DNA from: Anthracocystis setariae
Taxonomy: Eukaryota > Basidiomycota > Ustilaginomycetes > Ustilaginales > Ustilaginaceae
Assembly: GCA_928724745.1 (NCBI GenBank)
Contig: CAKMXJ010000002.1
Span: 1,116,001 to 1,180,000 of the forward strand
DNA: 64,000 bases
Reading direction: 5' to 3'
Under the pieces are notes generated by a model. The model did not search any database. It was given only the letters and a program-made list of their open reading frames with translations, and was not told the DNA's origin. A program made the translations under genes and the position numbers. This document shows positions 1 to 9,888 of the stretch, in pieces; the first letter of the stretch is position 1, and every line of letters starts with the position of its first letter.

Positions 1-214
1 AACCCTCTCTGTGTCAGTCGAGCCCTCCCCTCCACTCTTGCACCTTTTGCCCTTCTCTTAATATCAGTGCCACCAGCTTTTGCACCTCCTTCTTCTTCCT
101 ATTTGCCTACCCCGTTGCGCACAAGAAGCTGGCCCAGTGATATTGAACCTTTTCCTCTCTATCCTTTGATCCTCTCACTTCTCCGTCCAGGGCGACGTCG
201 GCCGCACCGTCGCA
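1..214 (+). promoter_or_regulatory. SOF1 upstream region (5' UTR/promoter)
   Basis: Pyrimidine-rich, non-coding-looking sequence immediately before the SOF1 start codon. No convincing TATA box or other gene was seen. Transcription start cannot be placed from sequence alone. Confidence 0.4.
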
Positions 215-1900
215 ATGAAGATCAAGGCGCTCTCGAGGTCACTCGATGTACATGCTCCTGCTCGACAGGGAGACCCGGCACCGCTCTCTCGAAATCTCGA
301 CCCAGCATTACATCCATTCGACAAACCTAGAGAGTACACCCGAGCTCTCAATGCTGCCAAGCTTGACCGACTCTTTGCCAAGCCTTTCGTTGGTGCTCTT
401 GAGGGTCATATCGATGGCATCTATTCGATTGCAAAGGATACAAACCGTCTCAATGTAGTCGCGTCCGGCAGCGGAGACGGAGAGATTCGCCTTTGGGATC
501 TTGCCCGTCAAAAGCCCATCTACGTTTATCCGAGGGCTCATTCCGGCATCATCCAGTCAATCTGCATTTCGCCCCTCACGTTCATGTCTCCTACCGGCAA
601 CTCATCTGTTGGTCGAAGAATGCTTTCTTGTTCGACCGATCGCACTGTCAAAGTGTGGGATGCCGATCCGCGACCCGACGGCCTCGGTCAAACTACTTTC
701 AATGTCATGGACGACGAAGACGACGACGACGATGCTGATGCTGATCTGACCACCGGCGGCAGCTTGAGAAGAGGTGGTTTGCTCAGCACTCGTGACAAGG
801 ATGTACCTCCTAGCGAGCCGCTGACTGTCTACAGCGGTAAGACAGCTTTCAACTCGCTCACACATCACGCATCCAACCCAATCTTTGCTTCAGCTTCTTC
901 CTCCATTCAGACTTGGGATCTTGAGCGTGGCGGCTCGTCGGATCCGTTGCTCTCAATGACGTGGGGCCCAGACGCTATCAACGTGGTACGATTTAACCTG
1001 AGTGAACGCGAGGTGCTGGCAAGTGCGGGTAGCGATCGCGGTATCGTGCTCTACGACCTGCGCAGCGGAAAGCCATTGACAAAGATGATCATGCAGGTAA
1101 GTGTTTGACAACAGCACATCGACAAGTGGCGCTGCGTTTGCGTTGAGGACTTTCAACTGACTTTTGTCCTCTCTTCCCTTTCTTGACACTTCAGATGCGG
1201 GCCAACGACATTGCATGGAACCCTACCGAGCCCACCGTGTTTGCAGTGGCCAGTGAGGATCACAATGTCTACACATTCGAGTATGTTGATTCCGTTTGTA
1301 TCGCTGACATGAAGTATTAAAACTGACCTCCTTGGCATTTCCTTTGTTCACCAAAACAGCATGCGACACCTCAGCTCAGCCACTCAGATCTACAAGGACC
1401 ATGTTGCCGCCGTCATGTCTGTCGACTTTTCACCTACAGGTACCGAGCTCGTGACCGGCTCGTACGACCGCACACTGCGCATTTGGGAGTATGGCAAAGG
1501 CAACCATTCGCGCGATGTCTATCACACCAAGCGTATGCAGCGTATCTTTTCCACCTCGTTCTCCATGGATGCCCGCTTCGTGCTTAGTGGATCTGACGAT
1601 GGCAATCTTCGAATTTGGAAGACGCGGGCGAGCGACAAGTTGGGCATGCTCAGTGGACGCGAGATGGCGCATCGCGAGTACTCGGAGAACTTGCGCAACA
1701 AGTGGAGTGGGGTGGGCGATGTTTCCAAGATCGAGAGACAGAGGCATGTACCCAAGGCGATCAAGCAGGCTCAGAAGCTCAAGAGGACCATGATCGATGC
1801 CAGAAAGAACAAGGAGGAGAATAGGAGGAAGCATTCCAAGGCGGGTGATAAGAGGCCCAAGGCGGCTAGGAAGGAAGCGATTCTGGCGAACCGCGAGTAA
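215..1900 (+). CDS. SOF1: SOF1/DCAF13-type WD40 protein of the small-subunit processome (3 exons)
   Basis: Exons 215-1096, 1195-1280 and 1360-1900 give a 502-residue protein; both introns have GT-AG ends (gtaagt, gtatgt) and join in frame. The N-terminus MKIKALSR, the block ALHPFDKPREYTRALNAAKL, WD repeats ending in W-D or I-W, and a basic C-terminal tail with RHVPKAIKQA are hallmarks of Sof1. In yeast Sof1 is a U3 snoRNP-associated nucleolar factor needed for 18S pre-rRNA processing. The order of WD repeats is normal, but an acidic insert with a run of Asp (about residues 167-177) followed by a Gly/Arg-rich stretch separates two blades; such loops are common in smut proteins. It converges with HAP2 across about 580 bp. 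The start at 215 is the first ATG and matches the family start. Confidence 0.95.
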
Positions 1901-2483
1901 CTTGGACGCCTTCGTTTCGTTGGCCCGTATCTTGGGCTTCTTCTCTCTGCATCGCTTTTTCTGTTTGCATGTCTCGACACAATTGTACTTGTACCGGCTT
2001 CCACCAAAAAATTCTTTGAATTCCCGTCCCAGCAACACCCGTTCTCAAGCTCGAGATTGCCTGCATTGCTCCTTTAAAAGTTTCGAAGATCCGGTTGACA
2101 CGGGTCGAAGAAGCCCTTGAGACGAGCACAGGCGTGTGACTTGCTCGATTTTTCCTGGGAGGTTGCAAGTCGCCACGGTAAGTTATGCTTAGTTTGTGCA
2201 TAAAGAAAGCACAACAACAATCCCAAAGAAACCCATCTTGAGTCCGATGGAAGAAAACCGCTAGATCGATCAAATACAACAACTCCTTGCAGCAGCAATG
2301 GCTGAAAGTGAGAAGGAAAAAAAAAAATTAAAAAAAAAAGGTTCGCGTTGGGGAATATGGGTGTGAGGGGGGAAGAGAGCTTGGTAGCCGTTGGGTGATT
2401 TTACAGGGATAGTGTACAACATGTAGATAGAAAATTCGATTGGATTGATGAGACATCTGTGGGATCTGGATGGCGAGGGGCGC
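1901..2483. other. Intergenic region between convergent SOF1 and HAP2
   Basis: Holds the two 3' UTRs. An A-rich tract lies near 2320-2340. Short open frames here have no recognisable motif and no start context, so I see no gene. Confidence 0.6.
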
Positions 2484-3911
2484 CTAGGTAGCGGTGGCGG
2501 CGGCTGACTGCGCCATCTCAGCTTTTGTCAAGAACCTTCCGCCAGGCCCTCTTGGCCTCCGGACCGCATGCCTGTGCCTGCTCTCATGCAAGTAGGGTTT
2601 CTTGCCCTCTTCATCGAGGCCATCCGAGTTGTTTCCGACCTTTTCCCTGGCGTGCATGTAGGCGAGGAAGTCCTTTTTCCTCTGTTCGTCGAGCCTTGCT
2701 CGCGTGGCTCGACGTTTGAGGATGCGCTGATACTGTTTGGCGTTGACGTAAAGAGGTTCGTCTTCGGCTGGCCCAGCTTCTTCGTCTGCGACTTGTGCAG
2801 GAGGCTCGGATTTGGCATCAAGAGCGTCATGGTGGTGTACGGAAACGTTGAGGCCAAGGTTAGACGGGCCGGCGTGAAGAGCGTTGGAAGCGTGGTATGC
2901 GAAATCATCCGAGCCAACAATAGACTGGGCGCGGGAGTTGGTAAGCGAAGCGGGAAGGCCAGGAGCTGAAGCCGAGCCATGGTATGGACTGTCGTGAGTG
3001 GCATCCGCGGAGATGCCAGGGCCAAAGGAAGACCAAAGTCGAGGGTGATCGGCGGGTCCAACATGAGATGAGGCGAAATCTTCTGCGTCGCCAGCATTGA
3101 TCCAAGCGGTTATGTCGGTATCTTCGGCATCGGCGTGATAGGAGGTGATGCTATGATGGAAGTCGCTCGCCGGGCTATTGGCTTGGGAGAGAGCGCTGGG
3201 GAAGCGAGGGCGTGTGCGGCTGCGGCTGGAAGAGGAGAGACGCGATCGTGGCTCTTCTTCGGCTCGAGTGCGTTTGCGGGCACGAGGACGGACATTTCCA
3301 CCGGAACCGGAATCGTCATCTAGACCCAATGCACTGGCGGTTGCAGGATGGAGGAGATCGGAAGCAGAGTAGGGGGAGCTAATGTGGCCAGCTTCGCGTG
3401 TAGAAGCGGGGTTGATGTCCCAGGGGTATTTTTGGTTTGCGAAGCTGGAGTGGCTCTCGGCGCCACTGCTATGGGTGGTGGCGGTGGAGTGTATGCCATG
3501 GTACGAATCGGAAGGCGAGTTGGCCCAGCTCAATCGACCACTGTTGGAGAAGGCAGCGACAGATGCACTCGAGGAAGAGTGATGGTCGGTGTTGGGCGAA
3601 AGGTGCTGATGAGGCGTGTTGGCTGAGCTTGCATAAGAGTCGAGGTGATGATGGTGATGGTGGTTTGCAGAATGGGTTGTATTCGGCTGAGAAGAAGAAG
3701 AGGAAGAAGAAGGGTGGTGCTGGATGTAAAACGCGCCAAACGATAAGGGGCTCGCGGCCATGTTGCCAGAAGCTGGAGTGGCTGCACCAAGGTGAGCTGC
3801 TGATGGCGAGCCGGCGTAAGAAATGTTGAAACCGCCGGGCGAGGTAGGATGCGGCGAGTTGGACCCGGACGGGTGACTGATTGGCTCGTACAGATGCGAA
3901 TAGGATTGCAT
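2484..3911 (-). CDS. HAP2: HAP2 / NF-YA subunit of the CCAAT-binding complex
   Basis: Protein of 475 residues from the ATG at 3911 (the frame is open slightly further upstream but without an ATG). Residues 1-380 are disordered, rich in Ser, His and Ala with His runs. The C-terminal core contains the subunit-interaction helix [17 protein letters not shown] (from about residue 385) and the DNA-contact helix [21 protein letters not shown], both diagnostic of NF-YA/HAP2, which binds CCAAT with HAP3/HAP5 in the nucleus. Odd: the linker between the two helices is about 31 residues, while the family usually has about 12; the extra residues are in frame and have no usable intron boundaries. A 5' non-coding exon is possible. 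Confidence 0.93.
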   Translation of the reverse strand: MQSYSHLYEPISHPSGSNSPHPTSPGGFNISYAGSPSAAHLGAATPASGNMAASPLSFGAFYIQHHPSSSSSSSQPNTTHSANHHHHHHLDSYASSANTPHQHLSPNTDHHSSSSASVAAFSNSGRLSWANSPSDSYHGIHSTATTHSSGAESHSSFANQKYPWDINPASTREAGHISSPYSASDLLHPATASALGLDDDSGSGGNVRPRARKRTRAEEEPRSRLSSSSRSRTRPRFPSALSQANSPASDFHHSITSYHADAEDTDITAWINAGDAEDFASSHVGPADHPRLWSSFGPGISADATHDSPYHGSASAPGLPASLTNSRAQSIVGSDDFAYHASNALHAGPSNLGLNVSVHHHDALDAKSEPPAQVADEEAGPAEDEPLYVNAKQYQRILKRRATRARLDEQRKKDFLAYMHAREKVGNNSDGLDEEGKKPYLHESRHRHAVRRPRGPGGRFLTKAEMAQSAAATAT

Positions 3912-5236
3912 ATTGCGACACGCAGGACAGCTTGAATCCAAGCTATGCGTTGTTGATGGAAGCCAAAGTCAGCTTGAGGTATAAGTTGATGAGAGCCGGT
4001 GATCTGTACGCAGATGAATGAAGCGTATCGAGGGTATGCGTGAAGGCGCTGCCCAGAACTAACGCCGTTCGGGCGGAGATAGCGTGGCGAGTGAAACCGA
4101 TGTTTTCGAGGGTCAGTCGAGACGCTGGTGTAGTGTCAACGTTGACCAAGTATTGGTAGTAGCAGCAGCCAGTGTGCGATGAAGTGTTGCTGTTCTGGAA
4201 GATGAGCTACGGTGTATGCGGTGCGACGAGGTGGATTGGAATGATGATGGACGCCGTAAACCTAATCGAAAAGTACGATGAGAAGTGGCACCACTTTGCC
4301 CGATCCGTGACGCACCGCACCGCACCGCAGTTCAACCCAACGTGAAAAGTTCGAGAATACGCTCACTCACCAAAAAAAAAAAAGTTTGCCAGAAAAAAAA
4401 AAGAAAAAAAAAATCCAAAATTCAATCCTCCACTCGAGGGCGCACTGCTGCTGCTGCTGTCTCGGGAAGGAAAAACCCAAATCCTGGCTCCGCGTTCCGA
4501 AGTGCCGCAGAGACGAATTTCCCAAGATTTCGAGACGCTGCAGCTCAATAATTCTGGAGGTGTTTTTTTTTTCTTTCCCAGTGCCGCTGCCCACAAGTTA
4601 TTCATAAAGACCCGACAAAACCGACTCGAAATAATTTCCTCCCATGGCGCCTAGCATGATCTGGGGTCGTAACTGTTGACTGCTGTATTTGAGGTTCTTC
4701 GGCACTCTTCGCCTCGTCCTCACGTGACGCTCGACCCCACTCTGCCGAGCTTGGCGATAGATTTCTACGTTTCTTCTCTGCTTGTCCTCATCGTGACGGG
4801 CACATTGCTCATAATCCACCGATGATAGATCGTCAGAAACACGTAACATGAACTGCGTACCCTTTTTCGCATGTGCGCTAGCGTATGAGCTTGTTGACAG
4901 AGTGTACGACTAGATGAAATTCGATCAGTCGCCCATTCACATTCTCTTCCTTGTCTTGCCGCTCCAAATCCTCGGCCAGCCTGTTGCCATGTACTGGTGA
5001 GCAGATTCGGAGCAGCACAAAGTTCCAACACTCATACTAAGAACGACCACATAGTCGTCACCATCGACCCACAAGACACTGCCATCCACAGACTTGTGAG
5101 AGAGAATGAAACCAAACCTTGCCTGTCCAGCCTATATACAGCAAAATAGCATTATTAGCACGACAGATCAAACACATCCCGAGCGAACCTCGATGCCAAC
5201 AAAACTGAGCAATGTACAACACCGCATGGACAAATT
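3912..5236. other. Intergenic region between HAP2 and IML2
   Basis: About 1.3 kb with HAP2 promoter sequence next to 3911 and poly-A/poly-T tracts at about 4370-4412 and 4563-4573. Part (5100-5160) may include a short 3' exon and the 3' UTR of the IML2 gene. No other coding sequence recognised. Confidence 0.5.
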
Positions 5237-5254
5237 CCCCCCCCGGGGGGGGGG
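5237..5254. repeat. Homopolymer palindrome C8-G10
   Basis: Eight C followed directly by ten G, an uninterrupted self-complementary run. It lies inside a possible terminal intron of the IML2 gene. Homopolymer lengths may be affected by assembly error. Confidence 0.8.
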
Positions 5255-5263
5255 ATTCCCTGC

Positions 5264-8200
5264 TCACTTACCACTACCATCAATAGCATTCAACGCACCA
5301 TTGGCCCTGAGATGAACCATGTTCTGCAAACTATACTTGCCCTTCCTCCCCTTATCCTCCAACGTCTTCTGACTCAACACCAAATTGAGCTGCTCCTTTG
5401 CCTCCTCAATCCTACCCATCCCGGCATACAGACGTCCCAACTCGTAATGCGCAAAGTACACCAACCAATGATCCAGCTTGAGCTGATGTCCATGCTCGAG
5501 CACCGTCTTGAACGAGATCTCGGCCTGCTCCGCCGCCTCTACCTTGGGGATGGGCGACTCCTTCGGCCGCACCTTGGAGTGTTTCTCGGGACACGCGATG
5601 AACTTCAAACAAACACCGCGGAGGAAGTGAGCAAGGCACAGATCGTCGTAGTACTCCTCGCCCGAAAAGTACTGCGCAGGGTCCTCGACATCGTGCAAGT
5701 CGGCCAGCACTTCGGAAACCATGACCAGCGCCTCGTCGCACAAAATGTACCGCGGCGCGTTCGATAGACAGTGGTAAACGTATGCAAACTCGAGCCCGGG
5801 AAGTAGCAACCTGTTGTACGTGGTGAACTTCTTGCTCTTCCTAGCGACAAACTTCTCCATAGGGATCGACTTGCCCGCGATCTTCTGCGTCAGGTTGGGC
5901 ACCTTGCCAAAGATCTCGGCCGCCTCGGACATGGCGCTCTGATCGCGTCCCTGCGCCGACTCGTACAGGTTGGCCGCACGACCGTAGTTGTACACCGCCT
6001 TGGACCAGTTGTTCTCGTTGGCGAGGATGGTGAACTGCTCCGAAGCCTCTTTCCACTTGGCCAGCGACATGTTGCAAAGCGACAGGTCCCACATGCAGAT
6101 GTGCTTGAGCTGGACGTACTCCTTCTGCACGTCTCTTGCGGTTTCGAATTGCGTGATCGCCTTCTCCGCCAACGCTTGCGTCGAGTAGAGACGGCCAGAG
6201 AAGTAGAGGAAGAAGACACCCTCGGGGTACCGCTTCAAGTTGTAGTGTAGCACCTTGTCCGCAAAGTCGATATCGACGCCGTTGACAGGGATGAAAGTGG
6301 AAATCACCAGGTGATAGGCAAGCAGCGTCATATCGCAGATCTGCCTCCTGACACCTTCCTTCTCGATCGGCATGCCCGGCTGGATCTTCTTAGGATCTGT
6401 GCTCCACTGGCCAGCCTTGCACAGCGTCTTCATCGCCCACGCCGTATCACCCGTGTAGCCGAAGATCTCCATGATCTTGAGCACCTTACCCGGCACTAAG
6501 CCCAGGATCATGCTGATCATACCGTTGCCCAGGTAGACGCCTGACTTGAAGTCCTCGTCCAGCTCCTCACCCTTCTCAGCCGCCCAGTCGACATACTTCT
6601 GCAGCGACCTGTAGATCCCATACGCGTTGCGCATGTTGAGCGCCTCCGAGACAAATGCGAAGAAGTCGCCGGCATATGCAATGCCCAACACTGCCTTGAT
6701 CAAAACCGTCTCGGCATACACCAACTCGGCATGCCTCTGCACCTCGTTCATCTGCGACAACGCGCTCGGGCTCTGGCCCGTACCCCTGACGAATCGACCA
6801 AAGTTGCCCACGGCACTGCTCTGCTTCCTCAGCAGTTGCGCGATAATCGTCGCGTCCTTGCACAAGCTGATGGCAGCCGCCAGATCGGCAGGCTCAAACG
6901 TCATGAAGCCCTTGATTGTCGCAATCAGCGCATGGCCCAAGGCGTAGTACAGCCGCGAATCAGCGCGCTCCTCAAGGATGCGTTCGGCTTCGATCATGCG
7001 TGAGTTGAGGAACAGATTGAGCGCCTTGCGCGCCACCTCAATGTCTGCACGCAGTTCGGAAGCCGAGATGGCGACGTCGGCGGCGGTGAGCTTGGCTACT
7101 CGTGCGGCCTTGTCTTTGACGGCTTGAGTGATTTCGCTTCTGGCGCGAGTGTCGTTGGAGGTCGGCGCTGGGTCAGCGCGACGAGCGGCACCGGCGGTGC
7201 CCTTGGGTTTGTAAGAGGCCCCATTGGTGCCGCCTCGAGGAACGGATCTGGCTGAAGAGCCGGACTTGGAGCGGCGGTGACGGGCAGCACCGCCGATCCC
7301 AGCTTCCTCCTCCTCCTCGCCTTCAGAAATGTTGGCAAGAGGAGCATCGAAGAAGTCGTCGTCGTCATCAGAGCTGTCCTCTTGTTCCTCCGAGTCCTGC
7401 TCATCTTGTTCGCTGTCAGCAGCAGCGGCGGGGGCAGCGACCCGGCCATTGGGCTTCGTGGCGTGTCCGTTGCGAACAGGGGCAGTCTCCTCTTCGTCTT
7501 GTTCGCTGGTGCTGTTTTCCTCCTCCTCCTCGCTAGCAGACGGAGCAGCAGAAGCCATGCCACTTGGCCTAGGCGTTTCGGTACTAGCATCGCCGTTGAT
7601 GCTACGAGACGACTTCCTTCGGATCAAGCCACCGAGGGCCGCGCCTGCTCCAGCGCCTGCACCCGAGATCTTGGCCGTGGTGGACGAGAGGAAACCCCTC
7701 TTGGCGCTCATATCTTCGGAGGCAGTGGTTGCGGTGGGAGGCTCCGACGAGCCACGAACGCGCGTGGGTGCCGCACTGATAGAGTTCCTCGACCTGGCAC
7801 GCGCCAACAAACCGTCCGCTTTCGCATACGGATCAGCATGCGATGCAGACTGAGCGGTGGCGTCGGCGTTGCCATTTGTGACTGTGGTGGGAGCTTGGAG
7901 GTTGCTGGTGGAGCGAGTAAACTTCCTCCTCCTGCCGCCGCCCAAAACACTGTCGGTGAGACTGGTGGGTTGGATGGGCTTGTAACCCTCCACCGAGGGA
8001 CGACTTGCGGTGGGATACGAGGGCGGAAGAGATGGTACGGGAGGTACGGCTTCCATGGACTCTGGCTCGTCATAGAGGTTGCTCTTGATCGAAGCTGAGC
8101 TGGATTTGGAGCCGAGGGAAGGCATCTTGAGACTCATCTTGCGCGAGGCCGAGCTGAAACGACGCAACCTTGAGCTGCCCGAGACCGGGGTGGATTCGGT

Positions 8201-8695
8201 GGGTTCGGGTGTGGTGAGGTTGGTTTGCGAGGAGTTGCGCGATCGGATGCGGATGAGGTTGATGAAACTGTTGGAAGACGAGCCGACGCGCGAATCGATG
8301 GAGCGAGCATCGGACTGGGAGAGGTTTGAGTTGCTCTTTTTGAGGCCCAGACTTGTTGCCGAGAAAGCTCGAGAGCGTTGGGTTGTGGGAGCGAGGTATC
8401 CATCCTGGGCAGTGGTGGGAGAAGGGGGGCTTCCCAACTTGCGAGAAGCACGACTTTGAATGCTGTTTGCATCGCTGCCAGCCTTGCTGCGACTACGAAG
8501 GAGCGCATCGGTGTTGGAGGTGGGGATGGTATGAGCGGGCTCGGAGGCATCATCGGCGGTGACAGCGTTCTGAGCGGTATTGAACCTGGTTGCGGTGGCG
8601 TCGATGCCGGCAAGGATGGCTTTGCGGCTACCCGAAAGCGACATGCGACGATCCAGGGATTGGTCAGTCATGGTGAGGACGGCTGTGCTGGACAT
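5264..8695 (-). CDS. IML2: IML2/TTC39-family protein
   Basis: About 1143 residues from the ATG at 8695. Residues 1-515 are low complexity: Ser/Arg-rich N-terminus, then an acidic stretch at about 390-465. From about residue 520 to the end lies a helical repeat domain typical of IML2/TTC39, beginning ARKALNLFLNSRMIEAERIL and including LYYALGHALIATIKGFMTF and VYLGNGMISMILGLVPGKVL. Yeast Iml2 is linked to clearance of protein inclusions at lipid droplets; mammalian TTC39 relatives are poorly known. Start is uncertain: the frame runs upstream of 8695 to a sequence resembling a 3' splice site (tgcacag), so an upstream exon may exist. The stop codon overlaps a perfect donor (GTAAGT at 5271-5266), so a short terminal exon is also possible. 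Confidence 0.85.
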   Translation of the reverse strand: MSSTAVLTMTDQSLDRRMSLSGSRKAILAGIDATATRFNTAQNAVTADDASEPAHTIPTSNTDALLRSRSKAGSDANSIQSRASRKLGSPPSPTTAQDGYLAPTTQRSRAFSATSLGLKKSNSNLSQSDARSIDSRVGSSSNSFINLIRIRSRNSSQTNLTTPEPTESTPVSGSSRLRRFSSASRKMSLKMPSLGSKSSSASIKSNLYDEPESMEAVPPVPSLPPSYPTASRPSVEGYKPIQPTSLTDSVLGGGRRRKFTRSTSNLQAPTTVTNGNADATAQSASHADPYAKADGLLARARSRNSISAAPTRVRGSSEPPTATTASEDMSAKRGFLSSTTAKISGAGAGAGAALGGLIRRKSSRSINGDASTETPRPSGMASAAPSASEEEEENSTSEQDEEETAPVRNGHATKPNGRVAAPAAAADSEQDEQDSEEQEDSSDDDDDFFDAPLANISEGEEEEEAGIGGAARHRRSKSGSSARSVPRGGTNGASYKPKGTAGAARRADPAPTSNDTRARSEITQAVKDKAARVAKLTAADVAISASELRADIEVARKALNLFLNSRMIEAERILEERADSRLYYALGHALIATIKGFMTFEPADLAAAISLCKDATIIAQLLRKQSSAVGNFGRFVRGTGQSPSALSQMNEVQRHAELVYAETVLIKAVLGIAYAGDFFAFVSEALNMRNAYGIYRSLQKYVDWAAEKGEELDEDFKSGVYLGNGMISMILGLVPGKVLKIMEIFGYTGDTAWAMKTLCKAGQWSTDPKKIQPGMPIEKEGVRRQICDMTLLAYHLVISTFIPVNGVDIDFADKVLHYNLKRYPEGVFFLYFSGRLYSTQALAEKAITQFETARDVQKEYVQLKHICMWDLSLCNMSLAKWKEASEQFTILANENNWSKAVYNYGRAANLYESAQGRDQSAMSEAAEIFGKVPNLTQKIAGKSIPMEKFVARKSKKFTTYNRLLLPGLEFAYVYHCLSNAPRYILCDEALVMVSEVLADLHDVEDPAQYFSGEEYYDDLCLAHFLRGVCLKFIACPEKHSKVRPKESPIPKVEAAEQAEISFKTVLEHGHQLKLDHWLVYFAHYELGRLYAGMGRIEEAKEQLNLVLSQKTLEDKGRKGKYSLQNMVHLRANGALNAIDGSGK

Positions 8696-9888
8696 GGAGG
8701 GGAATGCAACGATGGAAGTGTGTATGCTGTCTTGAGGAGAAGTGTGTATACCTAACTGTGCAGGCAATGGAGGATTAGCGATTCTTGAAGGTGTGCCCGA
8801 GGAAGAGGAGAGTGGGATCGCGGATGCAAGTGATGGTGGAGGAGATGGAGCACGCTAGCGATGAGGAGAGGAGAGGAGAGGAGGGGAGAGGAGGAAGCGA
8901 AGGGGGAGGGGGGGATGGACGGAGGAACCGAGGAGAGTGAGTGGCTGAGATTGGGAAGGGGGGAGGGGGCGAGGCGAGGAGCGAGCGAGCGTGAATGGTT
9001 GCGTTGCGTTGCGGTGTGTGCGTGCATTCTGTGATTGGGTGTGTGTAGGGGTGTGGGGCGCGGATTTTGGGTGGAAAGAAGGGACGAACCGAGTGAGAGG
9101 TCGGATGCGCTGACTGAGTTAACACGGAGCGCGACGAGAATTTCAACAGAGTGGAGAAACCTGAAAAAAGCCTCTCTCTCTGGCTCTGACGAAATTAATT
9201 TATCGCTAAGCCTCGCATTTCCAAACTCCGAAGTTGGTTTTTTGAACCCTACCCACAGTTCATCCTCTCGCACTCGATTGCTTGCATGCTCGTGAAGAGG
9301 TATGAGCGTCACACACAATGGAACCAGCCAGAGATGCAACTACTACTTCTGCAGCCTAGTTATACTCTGTGCTTTGCCGATGAAGCGCAAAAGTGGTGGA
9401 AGTGGTGGTGGTGGTGGTGGTGGCGGTGGTTTGAAACCAACGCTTTGACTCGCTTGGCTTAAAAATGACATTTTCGCAGTTATTTACCCCGCTCCGACTT
9501 TACTCTGCCAATCCCCGCCCAAAGCCCCGCATTTTTACTGTACCAATCCAATCCCTTTTTTCCTTCTGAAAGCGCCAATTTTTACCTCCTCCCCTTCCCC
9601 TTCCCCTTCCCTTTCCCCTTCTCGGCATTTGGTCGGTTCCGCCTTCCGCGTTGCATGCACTCTCGCTTCGAGGCAACCAAGGCCCGTACTGTATACTGTA
9701 GCTCGATCCGAATTCGTGAGCCGTTGCTTGCTTCTCGAGCCTATCAGCACTGCGCACCTGCACACAAACCATGCAAATGCAGAGCGGTGAGATTCAACAA
9801 CACAACCTTAACAAAAGCTACAAATACAGTTCATCGATCCATTCGGCACCGCCATCTCAATTCCATCTTCCTATTGACCTCAGCGTGC
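8696..9888. other. Intergenic region with purine tract and simple repeats
   Basis: Contains a GA-rich purine tract (about 8862-8925), a (GGT)n-like run (about 9395-9430) and a CCTTCCCC-type pyrimidine repeat (about 9587-9620). It covers the IML2 5' region and the 3' UTR of the zinc-cluster gene. No gene recognised. Confidence 0.55.

Noticed and set aside
7277..8459. Long frames opposite the IML2 low-complexity region
   Set aside because: Shadows of the Ser-rich IML2 N-terminus; no motif or start context.
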